From NCBI RefSeq assembly GCF_003933745.1, contig NZ_RSEB01000004.1, forward strand, positions 434,001-498,000: a DNA stretch of 64,000 bases, read 5' to 3'. The DNA is from Glycomyces terrestris (GTDB lineage Bacteria; Actinomycetota; Actinomycetes; Mycobacteriales; Micromonosporaceae). Under the pieces are notes generated by a model. It had not been told where the DNA came from. It was given only the letters and a program-made list of their open reading frames with translations, and searched no databases. Positions 48,897-58,104 of this stretch are shown in pieces. The position numbers and the translations under genes were made by a program. Numbering within the stretch: the first letter of the stretch is position 1; each line of letters begins with the position of its first letter.

Positions 48897-51464
48897 TCAT
48901 TCTAGGAGCGGCGCGATCGCGAAGCGCTCGAAGTGGGCGGCGCGGCCTTCGCGGTCGCCGATGTCGGTGAACAGGCCGGGGTTGCCGATCTCGATGGTGT
49001 TGGTCCCGGCTTCGAGGTCGACGATGAGCGGGTAGGACCAGAAGTCGCTCCAGCTCCAGGTCCCTCGCATGGGGACGGTGCGGACCGGTTCGCCGTTGAC
49101 GGTGAACTCGGCGTAGCGGGAGATGATGTCGATGTTGTAGTCGTGGCCGCTCTTGCGCTCGTCGTTGGCGTAGTGGACGAGGAGCAGGTGCGGTCCGGCC
49201 TGGTCGGCTTCGACGGTGAGGGTGGCGGTGTTGCCCTCGCCGCCGCCCACGCCGGTGATGGCCTGGCCGCCGGCCGCCCACGGGTCGTCGGTCAGGGTCG
49301 CGGTGCCGGACAGGTCGGCGTCGGCGGCCGCGATCTGGGTGAAGTCCTCGGTGCCGCCGTCGCCGGTGACGGTGAGGGCGTGGACGTCGAGGGCGCGCCG
49401 GCCCGCGGCGTTGAGGGCGATGCGGTTGACGCCTTCGTGGAGGGCGAGGGTCTGCTCGTCCTCCAGGTCGAAGGCGACGTCCTCGCCGTGGGGGCCGAGG
49501 ACGGTGAGCTCGCCCTTGCCGTCGGCGTCGACGGCGACGTCGTAGTAGCCGTCGGCGGGCGCGTAGACGTCGAAGACGATCCGCTCGTCGCCGCGGACCT
49601 CGACGCCTTCGTCGCGGCCGTAGTCGTAGTCGGCGTCGCCTTCGGTGCGGGCGAGGACGGCCGGGTAGGTGTGCGTGTCGACGGCGGCGGGCGTGAGGTC
49701 GATCTTGTCGAGTCCGGCCTCGCCGTACGCGGTGCCGGCCTCGTGGTCGGACTTGGCGAGCGCGATCGCGTTCGCGCCGGCCTCGAGTTCGACCTGGACG
49801 GTGACCTGGCCCCGGGAGCCCCACTGCATGGTGGACGGGTAGGTGATCGTCTCGGCGGGGCCGCCGTTGACGGTGAGGAACTGCTCCGTGGGCGAGGCGC
49901 CCTCGGGAAGGTTGCGGCCGTATGTGTTCCCGTAGGTGACGGTGAGGTCGTAGACGCCGGCCGCGGGGACGTCCACGTCGAACTCGACGCGGCTGTCGGC
50001 CCGGGTCAGCGAGCCGACGCTCTTGCCGCCGGAGGCGGGGAAGGAGAACGGCCTCGCGGGGCCGCCTTCGTCGTAGACGGTGCCGGCGGTGATCGCGGCG
50101 TCCTCGGCCTCCCAGGTGCCGGTCCACGGGAGTTCGACCTCGTCGACCCGGCCGGTGCCGGGGGTGAGGGTGATCCAGTAGGCGGACATGGGGTCGAGCC
50201 CGGCGAGTTCGATCGCGGCCGCCCCGCTGCGGTCGGGGCGGAGCGCGATGCGGTCGACGACCTGCGGCGGCGGCGAGGAGCCCTCGTTGCCGGTCCAGGC
50301 GATCTCGTGGACGGTGGCGGTGATCCTGCGGCCGAGGTCGGCGCCGGCGGCGTCGAGGCCGGTGAGGTCGACGACCGTGTCGCCCGCGCCGCCGCCGAGC
50401 AGGATCTGCGCCTGGCCCTTCGCCTCGTCGTAGGTGGCGATGCCCTGGAGGGTGTCCACGGCGTTGTCCTGCGGCGGGGTGACGAGCGCGGTCTGGCCGG
50501 TCATCTGCGAGTAGGTCTTGAGGAACCACCAGCCGCCGTTGGGGACGTTGGTCTGCGGGGCGTTGCCGGAGAGGCCGCCCGCCGCGGTCCAGTACGCCAT
50601 GTCGGCGAGGGCGTCGGTGTCCTCGAACATGGCGGCCCACTGGACCATCTGGCCGGGCATGCCGAAGTCGCGGTTGTTGCCGTACTCGTTGATGTTGATC
50701 TGGCGCGGCTCGATGCCGAGTTCGGCTTCGAGGGCGCGGTAGTGGTCGTGGTTGCCCTCGTAGTAGCGCAGCGAGTCGGGCGAGAGCTCGTGCCAGGTGA
50801 CGACGTCGGGGACGGTGCCCGCGGCGACGGTGTGCTCCATGAAGTCGCGCATGAACCGGGCGTCGTAGTGGGACTCGTTGGGGCCGGCGATCGGCGTGTC
50901 GGGGGCGATCTCGCGGAGGCGCTCGTAGGCGAGGTCCCAGTCGCGGAAGAAGCGGGCGGTGGTGCCCTCGTAGTCGGCGCCGCGGTTGTACCAGATCCAG
51001 TTGGGTTCGTTGAACGGCACGTAGACGAGCCGGTCGGCGTGCTCGGACGCCTCCATGACCGGGACCATCTCCTCGATCTCGGCGAGGTAGGCGTCGATGC
51101 CGTCGTTCTGGTAGGGCCAGTCGGGGTACCAGTCCTGGAGGTTGACGAAGGCGTCGCCGCCGTCGTGCTCGGCGAGGACCTCGAGGACGTCGTTCGCGTC
51201 GCCGTTGGGGTGCTGGAGGCCGCCAGTCGGCTTGGGGGCCATCGAGGCCATGTCGAGCGCGTCGAGGAGGTTGTCGCCGGGCACGCCGTTCTCGGAGATC
51301 CCGTACAGGGAGCCGACCGCGCCGTGGGTCGGCTCGCCCGTGAGCCGTCCGAAGTCGACGGCGAGGACGGGGAGGTCCTGGGCTTCGGCGGGCGCGGCGG
51401 CGAGGCCGGTGAGGAGGCCGGTCGCCGCCGCGGCCGCGAGGCCCCTGCGGAGGAGTGGATGCAT
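48897..51464 (-). CDS. Secreted clan GH-A glycoside hydrolase with carbohydrate-binding (CBM6/35-like) modules
   Basis: The 855-residue protein has a signal peptide (LAAAAATGLLTGLAAAPAEA), a TIM-barrel with acid/base Glu in VPFNEPNWIW and nucleophile Glu in INEYGNNRDF, and at least two beta-sandwich modules of CBM6/CBM35 type (TWEAEDAAIT...GGKSVGSLTRADSRVEFDVDVPAAGVYDLTVTYGN and VDLEAGTNTIEIGNPG near the end). The barrel is related to the enzyme at 38036. Start at 51464 follows AAAGGG by five bases. Substrate is unknown; a plant-wall hemicellulose is likely from context. It follows a LacI regulator and ends at a strong terminator. Confidence 0.82.
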   Translation of the reverse strand: MHPLLRRGLAAAAATGLLTGLAAAPAEAQDLPVLAVDFGRLTGEPTHGAVGSLYGISENGVPGDNLLDALDMASMAPKPTGGLQHPNGDANDVLEVLAEHDGGDAFVNLQDWYPDWPYQNDGIDAYLAEIEEMVPVMEASEHADRLVYVPFNEPNWIWYNRGADYEGTTARFFRDWDLAYERLREIAPDTPIAGPNESHYDARFMRDFMEHTVAAGTVPDVVTWHELSPDSLRYYEGNHDHYRALEAELGIEPRQININEYGNNRDFGMPGQMVQWAAMFEDTDALADMAYWTAAGGLSGNAPQTNVPNGGWWFLKTYSQMTGQTALVTPPQDNAVDTLQGIATYDEAKGQAQILLGGGAGDTVVDLTGLDAAGADLGRRITATVHEIAWTGNEGSSPPPQVVDRIALRPDRSGAAAIELAGLDPMSAYWITLTPGTGRVDEVELPWTGTWEAEDAAITAGTVYDEGGPARPFSFPASGGKSVGSLTRADSRVEFDVDVPAAGVYDLTVTYGNTYGRNLPEGASPTEQFLTVNGGPAETITYPSTMQWGSRGQVTVQVELEAGANAIALAKSDHEAGTAYGEAGLDKIDLTPAAVDTHTYPAVLARTEGDADYDYGRDEGVEVRGDERIVFDVYAPADGYYDVAVDADGKGELTVLGPHGEDVAFDLEDEQTLALHEGVNRIALNAAGRRALDVHALTVTGDGGTEDFTQIAAADADLSGTATLTDDPWAAGGQAITGVGGGEGNTATLTVEADQAGPHLLLVHYANDERKSGHDYNIDIISRYAEFTVNGEPVRTVPMRGTWSWSDFWSYPLIVDLEAGTNTIEIGNPGLFTDIGDREGRAAHFERFAIAPLLE

Positions 51465-52504
51465 TGCAGCCCTTTCGGTAATCGTCGTTGGCGAGGGGGA
51501 CCGGAGGTCTCGCGCACGATCAGTTCGGGTGACCGCCACGCGGGACGGGGCTTGGGGCCGCCTTCGAGCTTGGACCGCAGCAGGTCGAACGCGCTGCGGC
51601 CCACGCCGCGGAAGTCGAGGTCCACGGTGGTCAGCGGCGGGATGTGGTAGGCCGCGAAGGGGCTGTCGTCGCAGCCGATGACGCTGAGGTCGCCGGGGAC
51701 GTCGCGGCCCGCGTGGTGCGCGGCGTGGAGGACCCCGAAGGCGAGGTCGTCGTTGCCGCACATGACGGCGGTGACCTCGGGGTCGGCGACGAGGGCGACC
51801 GCGGCCTCGGCGGCGGAGCCGATCGTCCAGCCGGACTGGACCGCCTCGGGAGGCGTGATGCCCGCTTCCGCGAGGGCCTCGGCCCAGCCGTCCTGGCGCC
51901 GCGCCTTGCCGGGCATCGCCAGGTAGTGGACGGTGCGGTGACCCATGGACAGCAGGTACCGGGTCGCCCGCTGGGCCACGATCCGGTCGTCGAGGGACAC
52001 CAGCCAGTCGTCGGCGTCCGGTTCGAGGCCGAGCTGGTCGTCGCCGGTGGCGACCACGGCCCCGGGTTGGGACCTGCGCAGGACGCGCCTGGCGAGCGTG
52101 GTCGTGGCGTCGTGGGCGATCACGATGGCGGGCGCGCCGTCGTGCGAGAGCCGGGACTGGATGTCGTGCTCGGTGTACGTCTGGTCCGGGTCGAGCACCG
52201 AGACGAGCACGGTGAACCCGGCGGCGCTGGCGGCGTCCTCGATGCCGCGGAGCGTCTCGGCCGTGCCGTACAGGGAGGTGTCGAAGGTGAAGACGGTGAC
52301 CGACCGCACGGCGCCGCCGGCGAGGGTGCGGGCCGAGCGGTTGGGCCGGTAGCCCAGTTCGCTGATGGCGGCCTTCACCTTCGCGCGGGTGGCGGCGGCG
52401 ACCATCGGCGCGTCGTTGATGACGCGCGAGACGGTCTGGTGCGACACCCCTGCGTGCTTCGCCACGTCGAAGATGCTGACGGGCTTGGATTCGGCGGCGC
52501 TCAT
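50501..52504 (-). CDS. LacI family transcriptional regulator with abnormal C-terminal extension (no normal stop)
   Basis: The first ~340 residues are a complete LacI repressor: HTH VSIFDVAKHAGVSHQTVSRVINDAPMVAAATRAKVKAAISELGYRPN, hinge RSARTLAGG and an effector domain ending PELIVRETSGPP near 51490. No stop follows in this frame; it stays open out of frame inside the next hydrolase gene to 50501, which would give 667 residues. The extra part is Ser/Pro/Thr/Arg-rich antisense-like sequence, so the true protein end is uncertain: read-through of a lost stop or an assembly frameshift. It should repress the CUT1 importer upstream, probably at the GTTAGCGCTCAC sites. Confidence 0.65.
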   Translation of the reverse strand: MSAAESKPVSIFDVAKHAGVSHQTVSRVINDAPMVAAATRAKVKAAISELGYRPNRSARTLAGGAVRSVTVFTFDTSLYGTAETLRGIEDAASAAGFTVLVSVLDPDQTYTEHDIQSRLSHDGAPAIVIAHDATTTLARRVLRRSQPGAVVATGDDQLGLEPDADDWLVSLDDRIVAQRATRYLLSMGHRTVHYLAMPGKARRQDGWAEALAEAGITPPEAVQSGWTIGSAAEAAVALVADPEVTAVMCGNDDLAFGVLHAAHHAGRDVPGDLSVIGCDDSPFAAYHIPPLTTVDLDFRGVGRSAFDLLRSKLEGGPKPRPAWRSPELIVRETSGPPRQRRLPKGLQCIHSSAGASRPRRRPASSPASPPRPPKPRTSPSSPSTSDGSRASRPTARSAPCTGSPRTACPATTSSTRSTWPRWPPSRLAASSTPTATRTTSSRSSPSTTAATPSSTSRTGTPTGPTRTTASTPTSPRSRRWSRSWRRPSTPTGSSTCRSTNPTGSGTTAAPTTRAPPPASSATGTSPTSASARSPPTRRSPAPTSPTTTPGSCATSWSTPSPRAPSPTSSPGTSSRPTRCATTRATTTTTAPSKPNSASSRARSTSTSTATTATSACPARWSSGPPCSRTPTPSPTWRTGPRRAASPATPRRPTSPTAAGGSSRPTRR

Positions 52505-52533
52505 GCGGTCGGTCACCTCTCGGTTCGGGTCGG

Positions 52534-53853
52534 CTATTCGGCGTTGGCGAGTTCGACGACCGCCTCCGCCGCTGCCTGGGCGTCCTTCTGGCCCAGCCAG
52601 ACCTGATTGAACTCGTCGAGGGCCGCGGTGCCGAAGGCGGCGTCGTTCATCGACAGCGGGTAGCCGATGGTGGTGCCTTCGGCGGCGGTCTGGAACCCGG
52701 TCACGTCGATGCCCTGGCCCGCCCAGTAGTCGGCGAAGCCCTGGTTGAGGGAGGACACGCCCGGCCATACCGAGCCCATGTCGGTGGCGATGGCCTGCGC
52801 CTCCTCGGAGCCGAGGAACTTGACGAGCTCCCAGGCCTCGTCGGGGTGCTCGGTCCCCGCGTAGATCGCGTTGGAGAGTCCGTTGATGACGGTGCCGGAG
52901 CCGGCGGGCCCGGACGGGTTGTCGGCCACCGCCCAGGTGCCCGGTTCGAGGCCGTCGCGGTAGAAGCTGAGCGTCCAGGAGCCGTCGAGCGCGGTGGCGG
53001 CCTGGCCGGCGACCACGTAGTCGCCGGGGACGCCGCCGTTGGGCTGGTTCGTCGACTCGGCGGGGACGGCCACGCCCCAGCGGTTGTAGAGGTCGGCGGT
53101 GAACTGGATGGCCTCGACGCATTCGGGGGCGTCGATGGCGTAGTCGCCCCAGGGCTCGGTCTGGAGCGCGCAGCCGTTCTGGACCGCGTAGTTCCACCAG
53201 TCGGTCTGGCCGGTGTTGGAGGACATCGCGGTCCCGTACTGGACCACGTTCTCGGGGTCGAAGTCGGGGCTGAGGGCGTTGTTCCCGGCGGCGTCGAGGG
53301 TGAGCTTCTGGAGGAACTCCACATAGGTCCCGCCGTCGACGGGGTTCCATTCGAGGTCGCCGACGGTGGCCGGGTCGATGCCGGCGGCTTCGAGCGCGTC
53401 GACGCGGTAGACGAGCGCGATGGAGTCCCAGTCCTTCGGCAGGCCGTACTGGTCGTCCTCGAACCGCCACGAGTCGTAGAGGCTCGCGGGGTAGACCGAG
53501 GGGTCGACGCCGTCCTCCTCGATGTAGTCGGTGAGGGGCAGCAGGACGCCGTTGTCGGCGTAGGTCGGGAAGCGGGAGACGTGGTTCCAGAAGACGTCGG
53601 GCGCGTCCTCGGCCGCGAACCGGCTGTCGAGGCCGGTCCAGTAGTCCTCCCACGGGTTCTGCTCGAGTTCGACGGCGATGTCGGGGTGGTCCTCGTTGAA
53701 GGCCGCGATCATGGCCTCCAGCGCCGGCCGCTGGTTGTCGTCCCAGAACGCATACCGCAGCGTCACCGCTCCGCCGTCGTCGCCGCCGCAGGCGGCCGTG
53801 GCGGGGAGGGCGAGCGCGAGGGCGGCGAGGGCCGCCGAGCGCGTCTTGTTCAT
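52534..53853 (-). CDS. Sugar ABC transporter substrate-binding lipoprotein (CUT1)
   Basis: The 439-residue lipoprotein has a signal peptide with lipobox TAAC, then VTLRYAFWDDNQRPALEAMIAAFNEDHPDIAVELEQNPWEDYWTGLDSRFAAEDAPDVFWNHV, the usual CUT1 N-lobe. Many Trp/Tyr residues suit oligosaccharide stacking. It is third in the order permease, permease, binding protein, LacI and would deliver oligosaccharides released by the secreted hydrolases of this locus. Confidence 0.9.
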   Translation of the reverse strand: MNKTRSAALAALALALPATAACGGDDGGAVTLRYAFWDDNQRPALEAMIAAFNEDHPDIAVELEQNPWEDYWTGLDSRFAAEDAPDVFWNHVSRFPTYADNGVLLPLTDYIEEDGVDPSVYPASLYDSWRFEDDQYGLPKDWDSIALVYRVDALEAAGIDPATVGDLEWNPVDGGTYVEFLQKLTLDAAGNNALSPDFDPENVVQYGTAMSSNTGQTDWWNYAVQNGCALQTEPWGDYAIDAPECVEAIQFTADLYNRWGVAVPAESTNQPNGGVPGDYVVAGQAATALDGSWTLSFYRDGLEPGTWAVADNPSGPAGSGTVINGLSNAIYAGTEHPDEAWELVKFLGSEEAQAIATDMGSVWPGVSSLNQGFADYWAGQGIDVTGFQTAAEGTTIGYPLSMNDAAFGTAALDEFNQVWLGQKDAQAAAEAVVELANAE

Positions 53854-53899
53854 CCTTCGTGCCTTTCGTCGTTGAGAGGTTGGCGGAGAGGTCCGGTCG

Positions 53900-54715
53900 T
53901 CATTTCATGCCGCTGAGCGCGATGGAGCGGACGATGTGCCGCTGGAAGGCCAGGAAGACGGCGACCAGCGGGAGCAGCGCCATGGTGGAGGCGGCCAGGA
54001 CGAGGTGGTACTCCTGGTTGAACTGGCTCTGCATCTGCGCGATGCCGCGCGTGATGACCCGGGTCGACTCGGAGTGGGTGATGATCAGGGGCCACAGCAG
54101 GTTGTTCCAGGTGTTGACGAAGCTGATGATCGCGAGCGTGCCGAGGATCGGCTTCGCCATCGGGACCATGACGCGCCACAGGATGGTGAACGTCCCGGCC
54201 CCGTCGATGCGGGCCGCGTCCTCGATCGAGGCGGGGATGGTCTTGAAGTACTGGCGCACCAGGAACACCCCGTAGGGCATGAGGAACCCGAACACGAACG
54301 GCAGCACGAGCCCCACGTGCGTGTCCACCAGGCCGAGCTCGCGCACGATGATGAAGGTGGGCACCAGGGTCACGATCTGCGGGACCATCAGGGTCGCGAT
54401 GTAGGCCCAGAAGAGGGCGTCGCGGCCGGGGAAGTCGAGGCGCGCGAACGCGTAGGCGGCGAGCGTGGAGAACACGAGCTGGCCGACGGTGACCGCGACC
54501 GCGACGACGACCGAGTTGACGACGAAGGTCGCGAAGTCGTAGCGGCTCCACACCTCCGCGAAGTTCGCCAGGATCGGGTTCGCCGGCGGCGCCCACGGCT
54601 CGGAGGTCAGGATCTCCTGCTTGGACTTGAAGGCGGCGTTCACGGTCATCAGGTAGGGCGCGACCGAGAGCAGCGCGCCGGCCACGAGCACCAGGTAGAG
54701 CGGGATCTTCTTCAT
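53900..54715 (-). CDS. Carbohydrate ABC transporter permease (MalG-like, CUT1)
   Basis: The 271-residue permease starts with one membrane helix (IPLYLVLVAGALLSVAPYLMTVNAAF) and ends in the MalG EAA loop IEDAARIDGAGTFTILWRVMVPMAKP with SFVNTWNNLLWPLII. It follows the partner permease by nine bases and precedes the binding protein by 46 bases. Channel subunit for an oligosaccharide importer; the ATPase must come from elsewhere. Confidence 0.9.
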   Translation of the reverse strand: MKKIPLYLVLVAGALLSVAPYLMTVNAAFKSKQEILTSEPWAPPANPILANFAEVWSRYDFATFVVNSVVVAVAVTVGQLVFSTLAAYAFARLDFPGRDALFWAYIATLMVPQIVTLVPTFIIVRELGLVDTHVGLVLPFVFGFLMPYGVFLVRQYFKTIPASIEDAARIDGAGTFTILWRVMVPMAKPILGTLAIISFVNTWNNLLWPLIITHSESTRVITRGIAQMQSQFNQEYHLVLAASTMALLPLVAVFLAFQRHIVRSIALSGMK

Positions 54716-54724
54716 CGGAGGCTC

Positions 54725-55678
54725 CTAGCTGAAGTCGTAGACGGTGCGCTTGCGGAAGAGCGCGGCCTGGGCCAGGGTGATGAGCGCGATGATCGCGAAC
54801 AGGATCACGGCGAGCATGGAGGCGTAGCCGGCGTTGCGCTGGGTGAAGGACTCCAGGTAGATCTGGTAGTTCAGCGTCGCGGTGGAGCCCGCCGGTCCTC
54901 CGGCGGTCATCACGTGGATGGTGTCGAAGACCTGGAACGAGCCGATGACGCTGGTGATGAGCACGAACAGCATCGCCGGGCGCAGCAGGGGCAGCGTGAT
55001 CGAGAAGAAGCGGTGGACCGGGGAGGCGCCGTCCACGTCGGCGGCCTCGTAGAGCTGGGCGGGGATGGCCTGGAGTCCGGCGAGGAAGAACAGCATCGTG
55101 TAGCCGGTGTACTGCCAGACGTTGACCGAGGCGATCACCGGCATCGCCCAGGCCGAATCGGTGAGCCAGGCCGCGCCGTCGACGCCGAACAGGCCCAGGA
55201 ACCGGTTGAGGGCCCCGTAGGCGGGGTCGAAGACCCAGCGCCAGATGACGCCGAGCGCCACCGGCATCGCCATCCACGGCAGCACGTAGATGACGCGGAA
55301 GGCGTTGCGGGCCTTGATCTTCGCGTTGAGCGCCAGCGCGAGGAGCAGGGCCAGCACGGTCTGGGCGGGGATGTTGAGCAGCACGTAGTAGAAGGTGTTG
55401 CCGATCGCCTGGAGCGCCCGTTCGTCCTCGGCCAGCGCGCGGTAGTTCTCCAGGCCGACGAACTCGGGGTCGGACAGCAGGTTCCAGTCGAAGAAGCTGA
55501 GGGCGACGACTACGAGGATCGGCGCGATGAGGAAGACCGCGAAGCCGAGGAGGCTCGGGGCGAGCATCGCGTAGGCCGGCAGCGTCTGCCGCGGTTTCCA
55601 CGACCGCGCGGCTCGGGGCGGCGTTCCTTGGGCACTGGCGGGCGCGGGGCGCGGCGTGGTGGCGGGCAGGGTTCGCAT
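54725..55678 (-). CDS. Sugar ABC transporter permease (MalF-like, CUT1)
   Basis: The 317-residue permease has a basic, Pro-rich N-terminus, then AYAMLAPSLLGFAVFLIAPILVVVALSFFDW, and the EAA loop LYEAADVDGASPVHRFFSITLPLLRP. First gene of the importer operon, directly behind a promoter whose -10 is overlapped by a palindromic operator, which indicates repression by a LacI-type protein. Confidence 0.9.
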   Translation of the reverse strand: MRTLPATTPRPAPASAQGTPPRAARSWKPRQTLPAYAMLAPSLLGFAVFLIAPILVVVALSFFDWNLLSDPEFVGLENYRALAEDERALQAIGNTFYYVLLNIPAQTVLALLLALALNAKIKARNAFRVIYVLPWMAMPVALGVIWRWVFDPAYGALNRFLGLFGVDGAAWLTDSAWAMPVIASVNVWQYTGYTMLFFLAGLQAIPAQLYEAADVDGASPVHRFFSITLPLLRPAMLFVLITSVIGSFQVFDTIHVMTAGGPAGSTATLNYQIYLESFTQRNAGYASMLAVILFAIIALITLAQAALFRKRTVYDFS

Positions 55679-55717
55679 GGCACCTCGCTGGTCGTCGGGG
55701 ACTGAGGATGCGAGTGC

Positions 55718-55747
55718 ATGTTAGCGCTCACGGACGCGAGACGTCAA
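55718..55747 (-). promoter_or_regulatory. Promoter of the CUT1 importer operon
   Basis: On the minus strand TTGACG (55747-55742) and TAACAT (55723-55718) are separated by 18 bases. The -10 overlaps the operator at 55720-55731. Confidence 0.6.
55720..55731. promoter_or_regulatory. LacI-type operator O1 (GTTAGCGCTCAC)
   Basis: A near-palindrome centred on AGCGCT, overlapping the -10 of the importer promoter; identical 12-mer at 55870-55881. Confidence 0.7.
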
Positions 55748-55869
55748 GACTCATCAATACGTCCATTTATAGGTCGGCAGATCGCGCCGCTGAACTGGCA
55801 TGGGAACGACCGGTCCGATCGGGCGTTCATCATCGGCCGGTGCCCCGCGGCCTCCACCGCAGCGATCCC

Positions 55870-55881
55870 GTTAGCGCTCAC
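55870..55881. promoter_or_regulatory. LacI-type operator O2 (GTTAGCGCTCAC)
   Basis: Second exact copy, 150 bases from O1 in the same gap, with the extra flanking A that improves the match (GTTAGCGCTCACA). A DNA loop between O1 and O2 is possible. Confidence 0.65.
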
Positions 55882-55918
55882 AGTGCGCTGGAGCCGCCTC
55901 CGGTGCTCGGAGACGGGC

Positions 55919-55951
55919 GAGGCCGCCCCGGCGATGCGCCGGGGCGGCCTC
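55919..55951. terminator. Terminator of the GH5 endoglucanase gene
   Basis: A perfect 15-bp stem (GAGGCCGCCCCGGCG and its complement) with ATG loop, 15 bases past the minus-strand stop. Confidence 0.8.
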
Positions 55952-55965
55952 CTATCCCTGGGTGG

Positions 55966-58032
55966 TTAGGTCAGTGAGCCGGTGACGGTGCCGCCGGACT
56001 CGGTGACGTAGTAGGTCACCGTGCGGCCGCTCCAGAAGTGGAACGTCAGGGTGACCTTCTGGCCGTCGGTCACCTCGGACCAGAAGGCGGTCGGGAGGGT
56101 GACGGTGCCGGCCGCGTAGTCGGGGTTGAACGCGCGGCCGAACTCCTTGTAGGAGGTCCAGTTCTGCGGTCCGGCGTTGGTGCCGTCGGCGTACTTGGCC
56201 TCCATGGTCGCGAGCTGGTCGCCCTTGAACTGGGTGGGGATCGCGAAGGTCGCGGAGGCCCCCGTGGCGGCCGACATGGTCGGCTGGTCGTAGGAGATGA
56301 CGCTGATGCGCCACGGCACGCCCTGCGAGAAGACCGCGTGGACGGTGCCCCTGACGCCGTAGGAGCGGTCGCCCAGGAGCGTCGTCAGCCGGCTGGCCTT
56401 GATGGTGAGGGTCGAGCCGGAGATCGTGTAGTCGGTGCCCTGGACGAGGTTGGTGGTGCCGACGCGCAGGCCCTGGAACGTGGTGCCGTTCAGGTTGAGG
56501 GTCAGCGAGACGTCGGCCACGGTCGCGGCGCGGCCCACGTAGATCTGGTCGGTGGACGCGGTGCCGGAGCGGGTGGTCCAGGCGGCCTTCGTCATCGCGA
56601 ACAGCTCGGGGTCGCGCCACTGGAAGGTGGTTCGGTTGAAGTGCTGGCCGTTGTCCCACAGCTGGAGCGTGATGCCCTTCTGGCGGGCGTAGTAGCCGAT
56701 GTACTCGAAGAACTTGAGCTTCTCGCCCTGCTCGACGGTGCCGGTGTGGGTGTCGAAGCCGAGGAGGCCGTACTCGCCGACGAGCACGGGGATGCCGTTG
56801 GCGACGAACTCGTTGTAGGCGCGGTCGAAGTAGCCTTCGAGGTCGGCCCGGACCTCGTCGTTGAACTTGGTGAAGCCGGCGACGTTGACGCTGAAGGGCC
56901 AGAAGCCGTAGTAGTGGATGGTCGCGGCCAGGTTCGGGTCGTCGAGTGCTTGGATGGTGGCGCTCAGGGCGTCCAGGCGGCCCTGGTCGGCGTTGGTGTG
57001 CAGGGTCGGGAGGACCAGGACGCGGGTGGCGTTGCCTCCGCCGGTGCCGCGGACGATCTCGTGGAACGAGGTGTTCAGGTCGTCCAGGAGCGCGTACGCG
57101 GTGGCGTCGTCCACATTGGCGAACTGGGGCTCGTTGACGCTCTCGAAGAGGAGCTCGGGCGGCGCGTCGCGGAAGCGGTCGGCGAGCGCGGTCCAGATGG
57201 CCTCGTAGCGGTCCTCGACGACGGTGCGGTTGGTGTTCATGGCCGACATCCAGATCCACGAGTCGTGGTGGATGTTGATGAGCACGTACAGGTCGGCGTC
57301 GAGGGCCCAGCCGACGACCTCTTCGACGCGGTCGAGGTAGGCGTCCTCGACGGCGTACGGGGCGGTCTTGGACTGGTGGTTGTCCCAGGTGACGGGGATG
57401 CGGATGCTGTTGTAGCCCTGGGCGGCGACGTTCTCGATGAGGGCCTGGGTGATGCGCGGGTTGCCCCAGGCGGTCTCGTCGGCGCCGACGGCGTCGAGGG
57501 AGTTGCCGAGGTTCCAGCCCGGCTGCATGGCCGCGACGGTCTCCATCGCGGTGAGGCCGCCGGTGGGCGGCGGGGTGGTGGTGGGCGGGGTGCTGGGCTC
57601 GCCGACCGCGCCGGTGCAGACGGCGCCGTTGAGGCTGAACGAGGCCGGGACGCCGTTCGCGCCGGACCAGGAGCCGTTGAAGCCGAAGGAGACCGAGGCG
57701 CCGGTGGCGATGGAGGCGTTGTAGCTCATGTTCTTCGCGGTGACGGTGTCGCCGGCGTCGGTGGTGGTGGCGTTCCACGCCTGGGTGACGCGCTGCCCGT
57801 TGGGGAAGGTCCACACCAGGTTCCAGCCGGAGACCGGGTCGCCGAGGTTGGTGATCTTCACGTCGCCGGTGAAGCCGCCGCCCCACTGGCTCTGGATCTT
57901 GTAGTCCACTTTGCATCCCTCGGCCGCGTAGGCGGCCGTGGGGGCGAGGATGCCGAGCCCGGCGGCGAGGACGGCGAGGGCGGCCACCGCCAGTGCCATC
58001 CACTTGCGGGTCCGTCGTCTGACGACTTGCAT
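55966..58032 (-). CDS. Secreted GH5 (GH5_4-like) endoglucanase with CBM2, X2/Ig-like and CBM46-like modules
   Basis: The 688-residue enzyme has a signal peptide, an N-terminal CBM2 (CKVDYKIQSQWGGGFTGDVKITNLGDPVSGWNLVWTF), a Thr/Pro linker, a GH5 barrel (AMQPGWNLGNSLDAVGADETAWGNP, IHHDSWIWM, acid/base Glu in SVNEPQF, nucleophile Glu in LVGEYG), an X2/Ig-like module (SLTLNLNGTTFQGLRVG...DYTISGSTLTIKASRL) and a C-terminal CBM46-like domain. This order is that of Bacillus BhCel5B, which acts on xyloglucan and mixed beta-glucan. It is transcribed alone from a TTGACA promoter. Confidence 0.9.
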   Translation of the reverse strand: MQVVRRRTRKWMALAVAALAVLAAGLGILAPTAAYAAEGCKVDYKIQSQWGGGFTGDVKITNLGDPVSGWNLVWTFPNGQRVTQAWNATTTDAGDTVTAKNMSYNASIATGASVSFGFNGSWSGANGVPASFSLNGAVCTGAVGEPSTPPTTTPPPTGGLTAMETVAAMQPGWNLGNSLDAVGADETAWGNPRITQALIENVAAQGYNSIRIPVTWDNHQSKTAPYAVEDAYLDRVEEVVGWALDADLYVLINIHHDSWIWMSAMNTNRTVVEDRYEAIWTALADRFRDAPPELLFESVNEPQFANVDDATAYALLDDLNTSFHEIVRGTGGGNATRVLVLPTLHTNADQGRLDALSATIQALDDPNLAATIHYYGFWPFSVNVAGFTKFNDEVRADLEGYFDRAYNEFVANGIPVLVGEYGLLGFDTHTGTVEQGEKLKFFEYIGYYARQKGITLQLWDNGQHFNRTTFQWRDPELFAMTKAAWTTRSGTASTDQIYVGRAATVADVSLTLNLNGTTFQGLRVGTTNLVQGTDYTISGSTLTIKASRLTTLLGDRSYGVRGTVHAVFSQGVPWRISVISYDQPTMSAATGASATFAIPTQFKGDQLATMEAKYADGTNAGPQNWTSYKEFGRAFNPDYAAGTVTLPTAFWSEVTDGQKVTLTFHFWSGRTVTYYVTESGGTVTGSLT

Positions 58033-58104
58033 GGTGCTCCTTCTGTCCGCGTCGGCTGCCGGGAGGACGCGGGCCGCGGGAACCCATAGAGAATCCTCGA
58101 TGCA

